DNA of 64,000 nt, taken from assembly GCA_030522415.1 (NCBI GenBank), contig CM060121.1:25878412-25942411 (forward strand), read 5' to 3'. The notes below the pieces were generated by a model. It saw only the letters and a list, made by a program, of their open reading frames with translations, did no database searches and had not been told where the DNA came from. This document shows positions 9,601 to 19,109 of the stretch, piece after piece. A program made the translations under genes and the position numbers. The first letter of the stretch is position 1. Every line of letters starts with the position of its first letter. The stretch is from Channallabes apus (lineage: Eukaryota; Chordata; Actinopteri; Siluriformes; Clariidae).

Positions 9601-10094
9601 CAATTAGTAACGTAATCTAAACAAGGGCAACATGACCTAACTCTTGGTATTATCACCAGAAGAGCAACTTTTTCTGTAGGATTTCCCTTTTTTTATTCTT
9701 GGTTTCATTTAACTGCTGAAGTCTGTGGACAACAAAGGGTCTACAAAGCAAGTACAGGGTGTTATTTCTGAAAGGAATCAGTCAGGGGTACAAAATATTT
9801 TTTTTTTATATTTGATGTTCCAAGTAAAACTATGAAAGGCCATCATCAACATCTGGAGAAAATGGCACCACAGTGACATTACAAAGAACAGGACAAACAC
9901 TCCAAAATTGATAAAAGAACAAGCTTTAAAAGTGCAAGGAAACTTACAGTATCTAATTATATGAATAGAGCTGCAGCAACATTTATCAAGTATTGTATAT
10001 GAGAAAACAATCTTATATTCATCAACTGTCTTGGCTGTGGGGTTGAAAGAGAAAAGAAAAAAAAACACACCCTATCAAACAAAGAAGACATACA

Positions 10095-10870
10095 GCCATA
10101 GCCAAAGGTTTTGAGAGTGACAAATATTGATTTGCTGCTTCAGTGTGTTTAGATCTTTTTCTCACATGTTGCTATGGTATACTGACATATAATTACATAT
10201 AATTTTATAAATGTCAATGGCTTTTATAAACAGTTACATTAAGTTTAAGCAAAGAGTAAATATTTGCAGTGTTGATTCTTCATTTTCAAGACCTCTGCAA
10301 TTCGCTAGATTAATTTGTTAATCAACTTCTGGCCCACACCCTGACTGGTGGCAGTGCGTTCTTGCATAATCAATGCTTGGAGTTTGTCAGAATTTCACCT
10401 CTCTTCACCTCTTCGTCTGTTAAGGATTGACCAAAACATGAAAAAGGCATTGTTTGTTACCAAACTGTTCATGGATGGTTGGGAGAAGCTGCTCGCGGGG
10501 GATGTTTTTGTACCTTTCCCTTGACTGTGAAGCAAGAATGAATGGTCTCATTATTATCTCCAGGAAAAACATTTGGGGCAGACTGTTATACTGCAAATGG
10601 TGAGGGGATTGGACTAGTGTAAAATCAGTTTCTCTGATAATTCCCTTTCCGACTGTTTGGGGAGTCTAAAAAAAAGCTTGTCCAGAGATGGAAAGGTAAG
10701 CACTACCATCAGTCCTGTGTCTGAGACGATTCATGGTGTGGGGCGCTTCTCAGCCAAAGGAGTGGGCTCTCTCATTATTATATTAAGAAAACAGCCATGA
10801 ATAAAGTATGGTACAAAAACATCATTCAAGAGCAGCTTCTCCCAACCATCCAACAACAGTTTGATGAAAA
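10095..10870 (+). mobile_element. Tc1-like transposon relic (family T2)
   Basis: A degenerate terminal repeat (AGCCAAAGGTTTTGAGAGTG) starts the element. The DDE catalytic-domain coding part follows, with many indels: an F-P-F-R-L-F-G-like stretch near 10642-10660, a W-G-A-S-Q-P-K-E-like stretch near 10739-10765 and N-H-E segments near 10795-10860. No open frame is left. Assignment rests on recognition of the common fish Tc1 family whose ends read as a gGCCAAAAGTTTTGAGAATG type. Confidence 0.6.
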
Positions 10871-12003
10871 ACAAAACCTTTTATGTATATAGAGAGAGAG
10901 AAAGAGAGATTCTCTTTTATAAACAGCAGTTCATTAACACGCCATACCCTTGTTTTTCCCATTGCTCAGGGGTATGTGCAGCAAAATGACAGGTGGCATT
11001 AATAGTTTCACAAATTGCATCCACTTACTTTTTCACTTTATACTGTAGGTAAAGGTACAGCTACACTGTGGTTTAATTAAATAAAATTTTATTTGCATAG
11101 CGCTTTTAACAGTTGACATTGTCTCAAAACAGCTTTACACAAAATAATTATTTAAGTTTGTATGGAATGTGAATGTGTCTGAATAAAAATGAGAGGAACC
11201 TTGAGAGGAACCAGACTCAACAGGGAACCCATCCTCATCTGGGTGAAACAGATAGCAGGAAATGATCTGCATTTATACAGTGTGTTAGGTGGCAGGCAGT
11301 TCAGCTATAATAGTTGATGTTAATTGATGTTAAAATGGAGTCCAGGTAGTTACTGGAGACTCAGGTAGACTTGTAGAAAGTTCCAGTCCTGAACTATCAA
11401 ATTGTCAAGTCCTCAGAGAAACAGCTGTCAACACCAGTCGAGGTCAGAACCGTCTTCTAAGTAGAGAGAATCATCCCCAGAGACCAGACGCATCCCAAAG
11501 AGACACACGTGGCATCCATGTGACGAGATCTCCAACCAGAAGCAGGGCACCAGGATGGGTCAGACAGGTCCGGAGGGCAGAGGGAGTCTGGATCACTGGC
11601 AGCTCAGGGATGACGTGTAGCTCGACAGAGAGAGAGAAAGAGTGAAAGGGGGAGACAGGGGAGAGAGAGGGAAGAGAAAGAGGGGGAGAAAGAGAAGAAG
11701 AGGAGAGATGGCAGTTAGGTATGGTCACAGTCACATAATGTATAATGTGAATGTATATTTACTGTAGAGTGCAAGCAGGGACTCCGGCAGGACTAACTAT
11801 GACAGCACAACTAAAAGGGAGAGCCAGAAGGAAACACAAACATGAGGGCTCCCTGAGATGTAAAGCAAACAATCACCTCACCGTCAACAAACCTGAGTGA
11901 TCAATGAGAGTGAGGAAGACAGCATCTAAACATACCAGTTCACCATAATACTCTACGTCCATGAGTCCCCCAGATCTGCTCCTTTACCTTATGGCAAATC
12001 TAT

Positions 12004-12993
12004 TTATAAAAATGCTTGGCTAAATAAATAGGTTTTTAGTATTGACTTTGTCTGAGTCCCGAACACTGAGACTGTGTCTGAGTCCCGAACACTATTTGGA
12101 AGACTATTCCATAATTTTGGGGCTTTGTAAGAAAAAGCTCTGCCCCCAGCTGTAGTTTTCATAATACGCGGTACTGACAAGCAGCCTAAGTAAGAAACTA
12201 GCAGTTGACTCAGATACTGTAGCGCGAGACCATTTAATGCTTTATATGTCAAGAGTAGTATTTTAAAATCAATGCGAAATTTCACAGGGAGCCAATGCAG
12301 TGAAGATAGGATAGGGGTGATGTGCTCATATCTTCTGGTTCTAGAGAGGACTCTCGCTGCTGCATTCTGGACTAGCTGAAGCTTGTTTATGCACCTAACT
12401 GAACAACCAGACAGTAAGGCATTACAATAGTCCAACCTAGAGGTGATAAAAGCATGAACTAGTGTTTCTGCATCGTTTAGCGACAATATATTTCTTATCT
12501 TGGCAACATTTCTGAGGTGAAAGAATGCTATCCTGGTGATATTATCTACATGAGCTTCAAATGAAAGGCTGGAATGTATAATCACGCCGAGGTCTTTTAC
12601 TGTTGCACTTGATGGAACAGAAAGGCCATCTAAAGTTACGGTGTGATCTAAGATTTTACTCCTAGCTGTATGCGGTCCTATGACTAGAACTTCTGTCTTA
12701 TCCGGATTAAGCAGAAGGAAGTTAATTAGCATCCAATTTCTTATGTCCTGCACACATTGCTCAACTTTAGTAAGCTGGTTTTTCTCATCAGGTTTTGCTG
12801 AGACATATAACAGTGTGTAGTCAGCATAACAATGAAAACTAATACCATGCTTACGGATTATGTTGCCCAGAGGAAGCATGTAAAGGGAAAAAAGCAGTGG
12901 GCCTGAAACTGAACCCTGCGGAACGCCAAACTCCACTAGAGAACATGCAGAATAATCACCATTTAAGTCTACATACTGATAACGATTGGTCAA
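12004..12993 (-). pseudogene. LINE ORF2 reverse transcriptase, palm to C-terminus
   Basis: A 329-residue frame with [16 protein letters not shown] (motif B, residues 23-38) and CYADYTLLY (residues 55-63). The catalytic box would normally be Y-A-D-D; here the second Asp is Tyr, which should abolish polymerase activity. Downstream [33 protein letters not shown] and LHWLPV are typical of L2-like elements. It is separated from motif A by an in-frame stop near 12995. Confidence 0.88.
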
Positions 12994-13224
12994 ATAGGAT
13001 CAGAGCCAGGAGAGGGCTGTACCCTTAATTCCTACTACATTTTCTAATCTGTGAAGAAGAATAGCATGATCAATGGTGTCAAAAGCTGCACTGAGGTTGA
13101 GTAATACAAGCATAGTTACACAACCCTGATCAGAGGCCAATAGGAGGTCATTTACTACTTTAACGAGTGCTGTTTCTGTGCTGTGATGAGGCCTAAATCC
13201 TGACTGATACAGTTCATGCCATTT

Positions 13225-13587
13225 CTATGTAGATATGAGCATAGCTGCTCCGCTACTATATTTTTCCAGAATTTTAGAGATAAAGGGGAGGTTCGATATT
13301 GGCCTGTAACTGGACAGCTGACAGGGGTCGAGGTCAGGATTCTTAATTATTGCTTTGATAACTGCTAATTTTAAAGATTTTGGAACATAACCAATGCTGA
13401 GTGAGGAATTAATTATTCCCAACAGCGGTTCTGTTATTACTGGTACTATCTGTTTTAGAAAATGTGTCGGTATAGGATCTAATATACAGGTTGATGAATT
13501 TGCAGAAGAGCTGAATGAAATTAGTTCTAGGTTCCGATCAGACATGGCTAGGTTAACATCTGCATCAATTACATTGTTCGATTTCAA
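13225..13587 (-). pseudogene. LINE ORF2 reverse transcriptase, N-terminal part
   Basis: The frame contains LDPIPTHFLK, IINSSLSIGYVPKSLK, IKNPDLDP and SSYRPISNLPFISKILEK, the RT region before and including motif 1-2 of LINE polymerases. It ends by frame loss. Motif A (AAFDTIDH) is readable farther on at about 13066-13095 in another frame. Confidence 0.85.
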
Positions 13588-13624
13588 AGCCTCAATTTTA
13601 TGCCTGATATTTACAATTTTATTA

Positions 13625-14758
13625 TTAAAAAAAGTTCATGAAGTCCTCACTATTGCATGATGTTGTTGTGGAGATTTCTGTAGTGGTCTTATTTCTGGTT
13701 AATTTGGCTACAGTATTAAATAAAAATCTAGGATTATTTTTGTTATTTTCTATAAGAGTGGAGAGATACGTTGATCTAGTTACACTAAGAGCTTTCCTAT
13801 AGTTCAGGATGCTCTCTTTCCATGCTATTTGAAATACTAACAATTTAGTTTGACGCCATTTACGCTCTAATTTCCGAGCGGTCTGTTTTAAAGTGTTCGT
13901 GTGATCGTTATACCAGGGAGCGAGTTTCTTATCTCTAATAATATTTCTTTTAGCTGGAGCTACATTATCTAAGGTACAACGAAATGTCGACTCTAAATAT
14001 TCAGTCGCCTGATCGAGTTCTGTGGGGTCAGACGGTGACCTAATCGAAGTTGGTAACTCTGGGAGATTACTGATAAAACTTTGTGTGGTAGTTGATGTGA
14101 ATGTACGTTTAATACGATGTGCTGTGCGTACATTATCACTGTGACACACTTGAATGGAGACAAGATAGTGATCTGAGATAATTTCAGACAGTGGAATTGT
14201 GAATAAATTTCTTATACTTAATCCGAAGAATATTATTAAATCTAAAGTGTGACCTGCTTTATGAGTGGGTCCTACTACACACTGATTTACGCCTACGGAG
14301 TCCAGTATGGACATAAATGGTGTTTTCAGAGGGTCTTCTGGATTCTCAAAATGAATGTTAAAATCTCCAGCAATTAACACTTTGTCTACAGAAACGACTA
14401 GGTTTGAGATGAAATCTGCAAATTCACTAAGAAATTCAGAATACGGCCCTGGAGGTCTGTAAATTATAATTAGTGGAATCGACTGAGCTGACTTAATATA
14501 CTTAAATACACTTATGTTACTATAAAGAATTTCAAATGAATTAAATTTGTGTCCGTGTTTTTGTACGATAGACAGATTGTCATTGTAAATAACTGCGACG
14601 CCTCCTCCTCTACCAGTTAACCGAGGCTGGTGTATGTAGCTGTATCCAGGAGGACTAGCTTCATTTAGAGCTACATACTCGTCCTGTTTAACCCATGTTT
14701 CAGTTAAACAGAGTATATCAAACGCCTGATCTGTGATAATTTCATTAACAATAACCAA
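13625..14758 (-). pseudogene. LINE ORF2 endonuclease (APE-type) domain
   Basis: A 377-residue open frame with the apurinic-endonuclease-like order: LCLTETW (catalytic Glu) near residues 16-22, GRGGGVAV, IAGDFNIH, HTLDLI and SDHYL (catalytic Asp-His). This domain nicks target DNA for target-primed reverse transcription. The frame lacks the first conserved strand: LGLLNIRSL is readable just upstream (about 14762-14788) in a different frame, so a small deletion or frameshift lies near 14760. It stops before RT motifs begin. Confidence 0.85.
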
Positions 14759-14992
14759 GAGATCTAATATTTAATAATCCTAGCTTCAGATCAGAGGTGC
14801 CGGCTGCACATTCAGTGTGGTCTTTATGTTAATCAAATTATTGAAACAGACTTTCTGAGTCTTTCTACATTTTTGCTTAGCTCGGGGAACAGACACAGTC
14901 TCAATATAGTGAACCCTGAGTGACGACTCTATGCAGCTAGCAGACGGTTGGTTTAGCCTGTCTGTCTGCTCCCTGGCCTGGGTTCTGGATTG

Positions 14993-15165
14993 TCACCGAT
15001 TAACTAGACCTCTACTGAGACTATGAGCTATACTACAGGAAATGAGAGCAGCACCTTCCCGAGTGGGATGGACACCGTCCCGCCCTAACAGGCCAGCTTT
15101 GCCCTCAAAGGTCTTCCAATTATCTATGTAGCTCACATTATTTTCGGAGCACCACCTGGACATCC
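14993..15165 (-). pseudogene. LINE ORF1 C-terminal SGNH/esterase-like fragment
   Basis: On the minus strand an open frame ends at TGA (14993-14995). It contains GLLGRDGVHPTREGAALIS, i.e. the D-G-x-H-P block of SGNH/GDSL hydrolases that many L2/CR1-type ORF1 proteins carry at their C-terminus. The Asp and His of the triad are in this block. The Ser-containing part is missing because the element is truncated. Confidence 0.6.
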
Positions 15166-15420
15166 AGCGGTTTAGTGGTTAGCTCTGTTGCCTTGCACCT
15201 CCCGCATCCGGGTTCAATTCCTGCCTTGCATGGTCCCCCTGCGCTTGGTAGGTTTTCTCTCTAAGACACCCAAATTGCCCATAGTGTGTAAGTGTGTGTG
15301 TGCCCTGCGATGGATTGGCACCCCGTCCAGGGTGTACCCTGCCTCATGCCTTAAGTCTCCTGGGATAGGCTCCAGACACCCATGACCCTACATACAGGAT
15401 GAACGGTATAGATGATGAGT
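15160..15420 (+). repeat. SINE family A, divergent copy
   Basis: It has GCGGTTTAGTGGTTAGCTC, TTGCACCTCCCGCATCC, GGGTTCAATTCCTGCC and the tail GGCTCCAGACACCCATGACC, with part of the middle deleted. It abuts the truncated 5' end of the L2 element. Confidence 0.8.
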
Positions 15421-15424
15421 GAAG

Positions 15425-16000
15425 TAAGAGTACAACAGAATTTTCCCTTAATTACTTATTTACTTTTTATTACGTCCTCCTCAAGTAAAACTCTCATCTT
15501 TTAGTTTTGGTTTAATTAAACTTTGATCAGATTATGACAGTCCTGCACAGCTCTCTTACAGGGCTTGAAACAGTTGTGTTTGAAGCAGTCTGATTAAGAC
15601 AACTTTATTCAAGCATTTAGTGCTCTCAGTGTCAAAAACTGTGCTTTCCTAGGTGCGTTCCTACTCCTCGCTGAATGAGTAAGAATAAATAACTTTTGTC
15701 CTACTCTGAGCTAAGAATATTTTCAGTCTTAAATTAACTTTAAACCTGATTCTGTAGATTTAGTACTGTAAATATAGGCTCTGGAGAAAGTATTACAGTA
15801 CTCTTAAAAAAAAACAAGATTCTGTTTTCCCTTAAAATCACCATGCTATCTTGTTAACAGATATCGCCTGTATTGACATTCTCAGTAACCTAAAGAATTG
15901 CTGGTTCCTTTCATCTTATTATTTTCTGAAGCTTTTTTCGTGGATCCAAATGCAAACAACACATTCTATACAGTACGTCCTGTCCTACTGAAACTTGTGT
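15425..16000. other. No feature recognised
   Basis: AT-rich DNA without exon-like frames or repeat ends that I recognise. Confidence 0.35.
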
Positions 16001-16139
16001 CATAATAAGCTTTTATGACTGAAGCTTCATCTATTATTGTTCCCAAAATAGACCCATCTGTTAACTCAACCTGTGTTTGTCCAGGTTGTTCCTGTGGCTT
16101 TCAGTCTAAATGGTCTCAAAACTTGATCATGGCTCCATG

Positions 16140-16640
16140 CGGAGGTGTGCAACTTTTGCCAGTGCTGTCCCATCTGTCAAAGAACAGCGTTGATTCCACT
16201 GCCTATCATCAGCGTACCTTTTAAAAGATATATATTCTTGTGACTTATCGATTATGCCATGAGTTACCCCGAGACGGTCCCTGTTGCAAAAAGCTACTTC
16301 AAAGAACATTACATTTAGTCATTTGGCAGACGCTCTTATCCAGAGCGACTTACATTTTTTTTTTATCTCATTATACATCTGAGCAGTTGAGGGTTAAGGG
16401 CCTTGCTCAAGGGCCCAACAGTGGCAACTTGGTGGTTGTGGGGTTTGAACCTGGGATCTTCCGAACCATAGTCCAATGCCTTAACCACTGAGCTACACCT
16501 GGCCCCAGGGGTATGTAATGTGCGTACCGTGACATTACAAGGGAACTGGTGCAGCTCTTCAGCAGTGTGGGCCTCCCAAAGGAGATTCTTACTGACCAAA
16601 ATATCTCTTTTATGTCAGAGCTGATGTGTGATGTGTGCTG
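16140..16640 (+). pseudogene. Gypsy-class integrase relic (zinc finger and core), SINE-interrupted
   Basis: Across shifting frames the + strand reads C-x2-C (CQCCPICQRT) near 16150-16180, then PLPIISVPFK, DYAMSYPETVPV near 16250-16280. After a SINE insertion it reads RELVQLFSSVGLPKEILTD and FMSEL (16537-16623). These are the HHCC finger and the Asp-containing core of a Ty3/Gypsy integrase. Frameshifts and the SINE at 16297-16505 break it. RT-like sequence follows and does not precede it. Confidence 0.65.
16297..16505 (-). mobile_element. SINE family B, copy 1 (minus)
   Basis: Reverse complement gives a tRNA-like head with GCTCAGTGGTTAAGGCATTG (A box) and AGGTTCAAACCCC (B box), then GGGCCCTTGAGCAAGGCCC and GAGCGTCTGCCAAATG. 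It is inserted in the integrase relic. A second copy is at 49567-49765 and a plus-strand variant at 57065-57215. Confidence 0.85.
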
Positions 16641-16799
16641 GCTGATTACCAAAAAATTACAACAAATTACCAACCGCAACAGCCAGGTAAATGCAAGTGC
16701 ACTGTGCTGTATCATATTAACCTATTTAAACAGTGCATTAACCCTCATTCCTCAGCTCTTGCCTCTCTCTGCTAAAGAGCAAATCCACAATCTAGTTCA

Positions 16800-17065
16800 T
16801 TAGGCAGAGGATCTGACGCCAATGCTGAACCAGGAGCAGAGCAAACACGTTGATCAGTTTGTGGATGTGTTCTCCACTGAACCCAAGATCACTCACTTGG
16901 TGTGCCATTACATCAGAACCCTGCATGACACAATCACCATCATTGTTCCTGTATAGTGCCCTGGAGGCCCGCAGTCACGCCATTAATGCTGAGGTGGACA
17001 GCATGTTGCGACATGGCATCATTGAGGTCAAGCCCCCTCGTTACGGTGCCGAGCAGGATGGGGCG
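16800..17065 (+). pseudogene. Gypsy-class reverse transcriptase N-terminal relic
   Basis: The + strand reads EDLTPMLNQEQSKHVDQF and VDVFSTEPKITHLVCHYIRT, then after a frameshift ARSHAINAEVDSMLRHGII. This is the linker and first RT segment (F-S-x-x-P, H-x-I-x-T, R-x-A-I-x-x-E-V-x-x-M-L-x-x-G-I-I) of a Gypsy polyprotein. The frame is lost at 17065. Confidence 0.6.
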
Positions 17066-17069
17066 ATCC

Positions 17070-17770
17070 GGCTACGAAATAACTTTCGGCAGTTATTTTT
17101 CTCAGAAGTTCGAGGGTGAGAAACACCTTAATTCAGCTGAAAAAAATGGTGCATCATTCTGTGGGAGCATCTTAAATAGACCAGAAGACAGAATTTAATT
17201 AAACTTATTGTGTTTTTAGATATCTGTCTGAAGTTTAACCTGCACCATAAGTGAAAGCAAAATGTTGATCTTATAAAGAGTTATGTTTATGTTTAAAAAT
17301 AAAAATAAAACATACTAATGCTAATACATAAAGCTACTAATAAGCTACTTACTCAGTGTAAACATACACCTGCACCAATAAATATTAATTAGAAAAGTTA
17401 AATGAAATATTTTTACTAGGATTAGTTCATATTGTCACTGCTGAAATAACAGCACTGAAGTGGTATAAGTGATTTTTGAATGTGCTGGAGATATTTTAAG
17501 ACAAAACTTAAACTTTATCTGTACTACTTTTTTGTAGTCTCGTCTGTAATTAAATTTCCAATTACCGAACCGAGAGAGTATTTGGCTGATCAGAAACTAA
17601 GTACAACTTAGTGTAAACAAGGTGTAAGATACTACCTTACAAAATTATATTTCTTTGTATTAATAAGTTAATCAGAGAATTTACATTAAAGTTGATCTGC
17701 TGATTTTTTTATTTAGCCGATTAACTGTTTCTAAAAACTCTTTTTCCATCAACGTTGTAGACTTATGAAG
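17070..17770. other. No feature recognised
   Basis: AT-rich intergenic sequence. No exon, transposon end or conserved motif was identified. Confidence 0.35.
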
Positions 17771-17772
17771 TG

Positions 17773-17827
17773 TACATCGTTGGAGGTTCGAGACTACAGT
17801 GCTAACCGCTACGCCACCGTGCCGCCA
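17773..17827 (-). repeat. SINE family A head fragment (minus)
   Basis: Reverse complement reads GCGGCACGGTGGCGTAGCGG, TTAGCACTGTAGTCTCGAAC, then CTCCAACGATG. Only the tRNA head of the element is present. Confidence 0.7.
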
Positions 17828-17924
17828 CATTAGCAAAATTATTATGCTTAAATAATTTGTAAAGTATGTCTAGAAATAGAATTATATATCATATGTTTAG
17901 TTCCTTGTTTATTTATTATTTCTT

Positions 17925-18515
17925 ATTGTAAGAGCCATATCGTACTTGTTATGAATTTGTTGTTGTGTTTATTTTATTTGTTGTTATTTCATTTATTCTA
18001 CCTTGTTCTATTCATTAGTAAAGCATTAAGCATTAAGTTTATTACATAACATAAGCTTTAAATTTGTTAGTTATGCATCCATTTTGACAATCGTAAGTTG
18101 GTCTGTGATGTCATTCCACTATGACATGTATTTGTATGACTATCGCATGATAGAAAAGTCAGTTTAGATGCGGAAGGCTACGGAAACACAAGCTTTTGAA
18201 CGTGAGCTCCCGGTAAGCTAAGAATGTAAGATACAGCAACTAGGTTGTTGTAACCGTAAGCTCCCGTAAGTAGGTATATACAACAAGAGTGTTGTTACAG
18301 TATATACGTAAGCTAAGATACAGCAAATAGGTTGTTGTAGAGATTTGCAAGATGCAGCAACTGGTGTCTGTAATCACAGTGGATTTACTCAAGACGACTG
18401 TATGAAGTGTTGATTCTTTGATGCTGACAAAATAAACTACAAGAGACAAAGAGATCGGACTTCTGTTGTGTGAGTGAAACTTTAAACCAAAGTTACGCGT
18501 CAAAACTAGTGAAAT
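17925..18515 (+). mobile_element. Possible solo LTR or other terminal repeat with internal repeats
   Basis: The segment has internal direct repeats around 18210-18365 (GTAAGCTAAG, AAGATACAGCAA and AGGTTGTTGTA occur two or three times). An AATAAA near 18430 is followed by GATCGGACTTCTGTTGTGTG, resembling an R-U5 region. No polyprotein remains next to it. Ends were not proven, so solo LTR is only an interpretation. Confidence 0.3.
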
Positions 18516-18589
18516 AATATGATCGCATCTACACTTATAATGAGCAATATTAAATAAAATTTATTAAGTTAAAGTTAGTTTTGTCACGG

Positions 18590-19108
18590 GGCTTCGACTG
18601 TGTCGCGCAGGCTTGGAGGACCCAAAAGCAGACACAACAGATAGGACTTAGTTTAACTGATTAAACTGAAAAACTATTGAAACTGAAAGTATTCTTAGCA
18701 GACAAGAGACACGAAAAACCAAAGTGGAAGATATGAGAGGTGAGCTACTCATTCTGTTTATCATAATATATCCTTAGCCATTGTAATATTTTCATTACTG
18801 GAACTATAGCCAAAATTTGTGTATGTAGATGTATTTTTATTGAAAATACAACATTTTATTTTATTTCTGATCAAAAGAACGAAATGAACTAAATGACTCA
18901 AAAAAAAAACATTTGTTCATTTTGATTAACAAGATTCAAAGAACCAAGTCACAAAAATGGTTCAAACTTCCAATCACTAGCAGGTGTGCTCGAGCCGATG
19001 AATGAGGTGGTAAAATAGAAGCCGCGGAATGGAATACGGAAAGGAGTAGTAGGTGATCAAGGTTTGGCTCGAGGCGTGGGCGTGACCTGGCATACCGTGA
19101 CAAGTTTC
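18590..19108. mobile_element. Nonautonomous DNA transposon with TGTCACGG termini
   Basis: It begins with TTGTCACGGGG and ends with ACCGTGACAAG, short inverted termini. The interior is non-coding, with a nested AT-rich piece around 18865-18985 containing GAACGAAATGAACT and its approximate inverse (another MITE-like repeat). Confidence 0.45.
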
Positions 19109-19109
19109 A

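Larger units (their letters stand above)
11085..15165 (-). mobile_element. Non-LTR retrotransposon of L2/CR1 type, nearly full length, dead
   Basis: Reading on the minus strand, the order is an ORF1 C-terminal esterase-like fragment (14993-15165), an AP-endonuclease frame (13625-14758), reverse transcriptase pieces (13225-13587, 12995-13110, 12004-12993) and a 3' region ending in GCGCTATGCAAATAAAA near 11085. A detached copy of a similar 3' tail is at 41085-41178. The element is 5'-truncated where a SINE begins at about 15160. Several frameshifts and stops separate the domains. The L2 label is from the character of EN and RT and the tail; CR1 is the nearest alternative. Confidence 0.8.
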
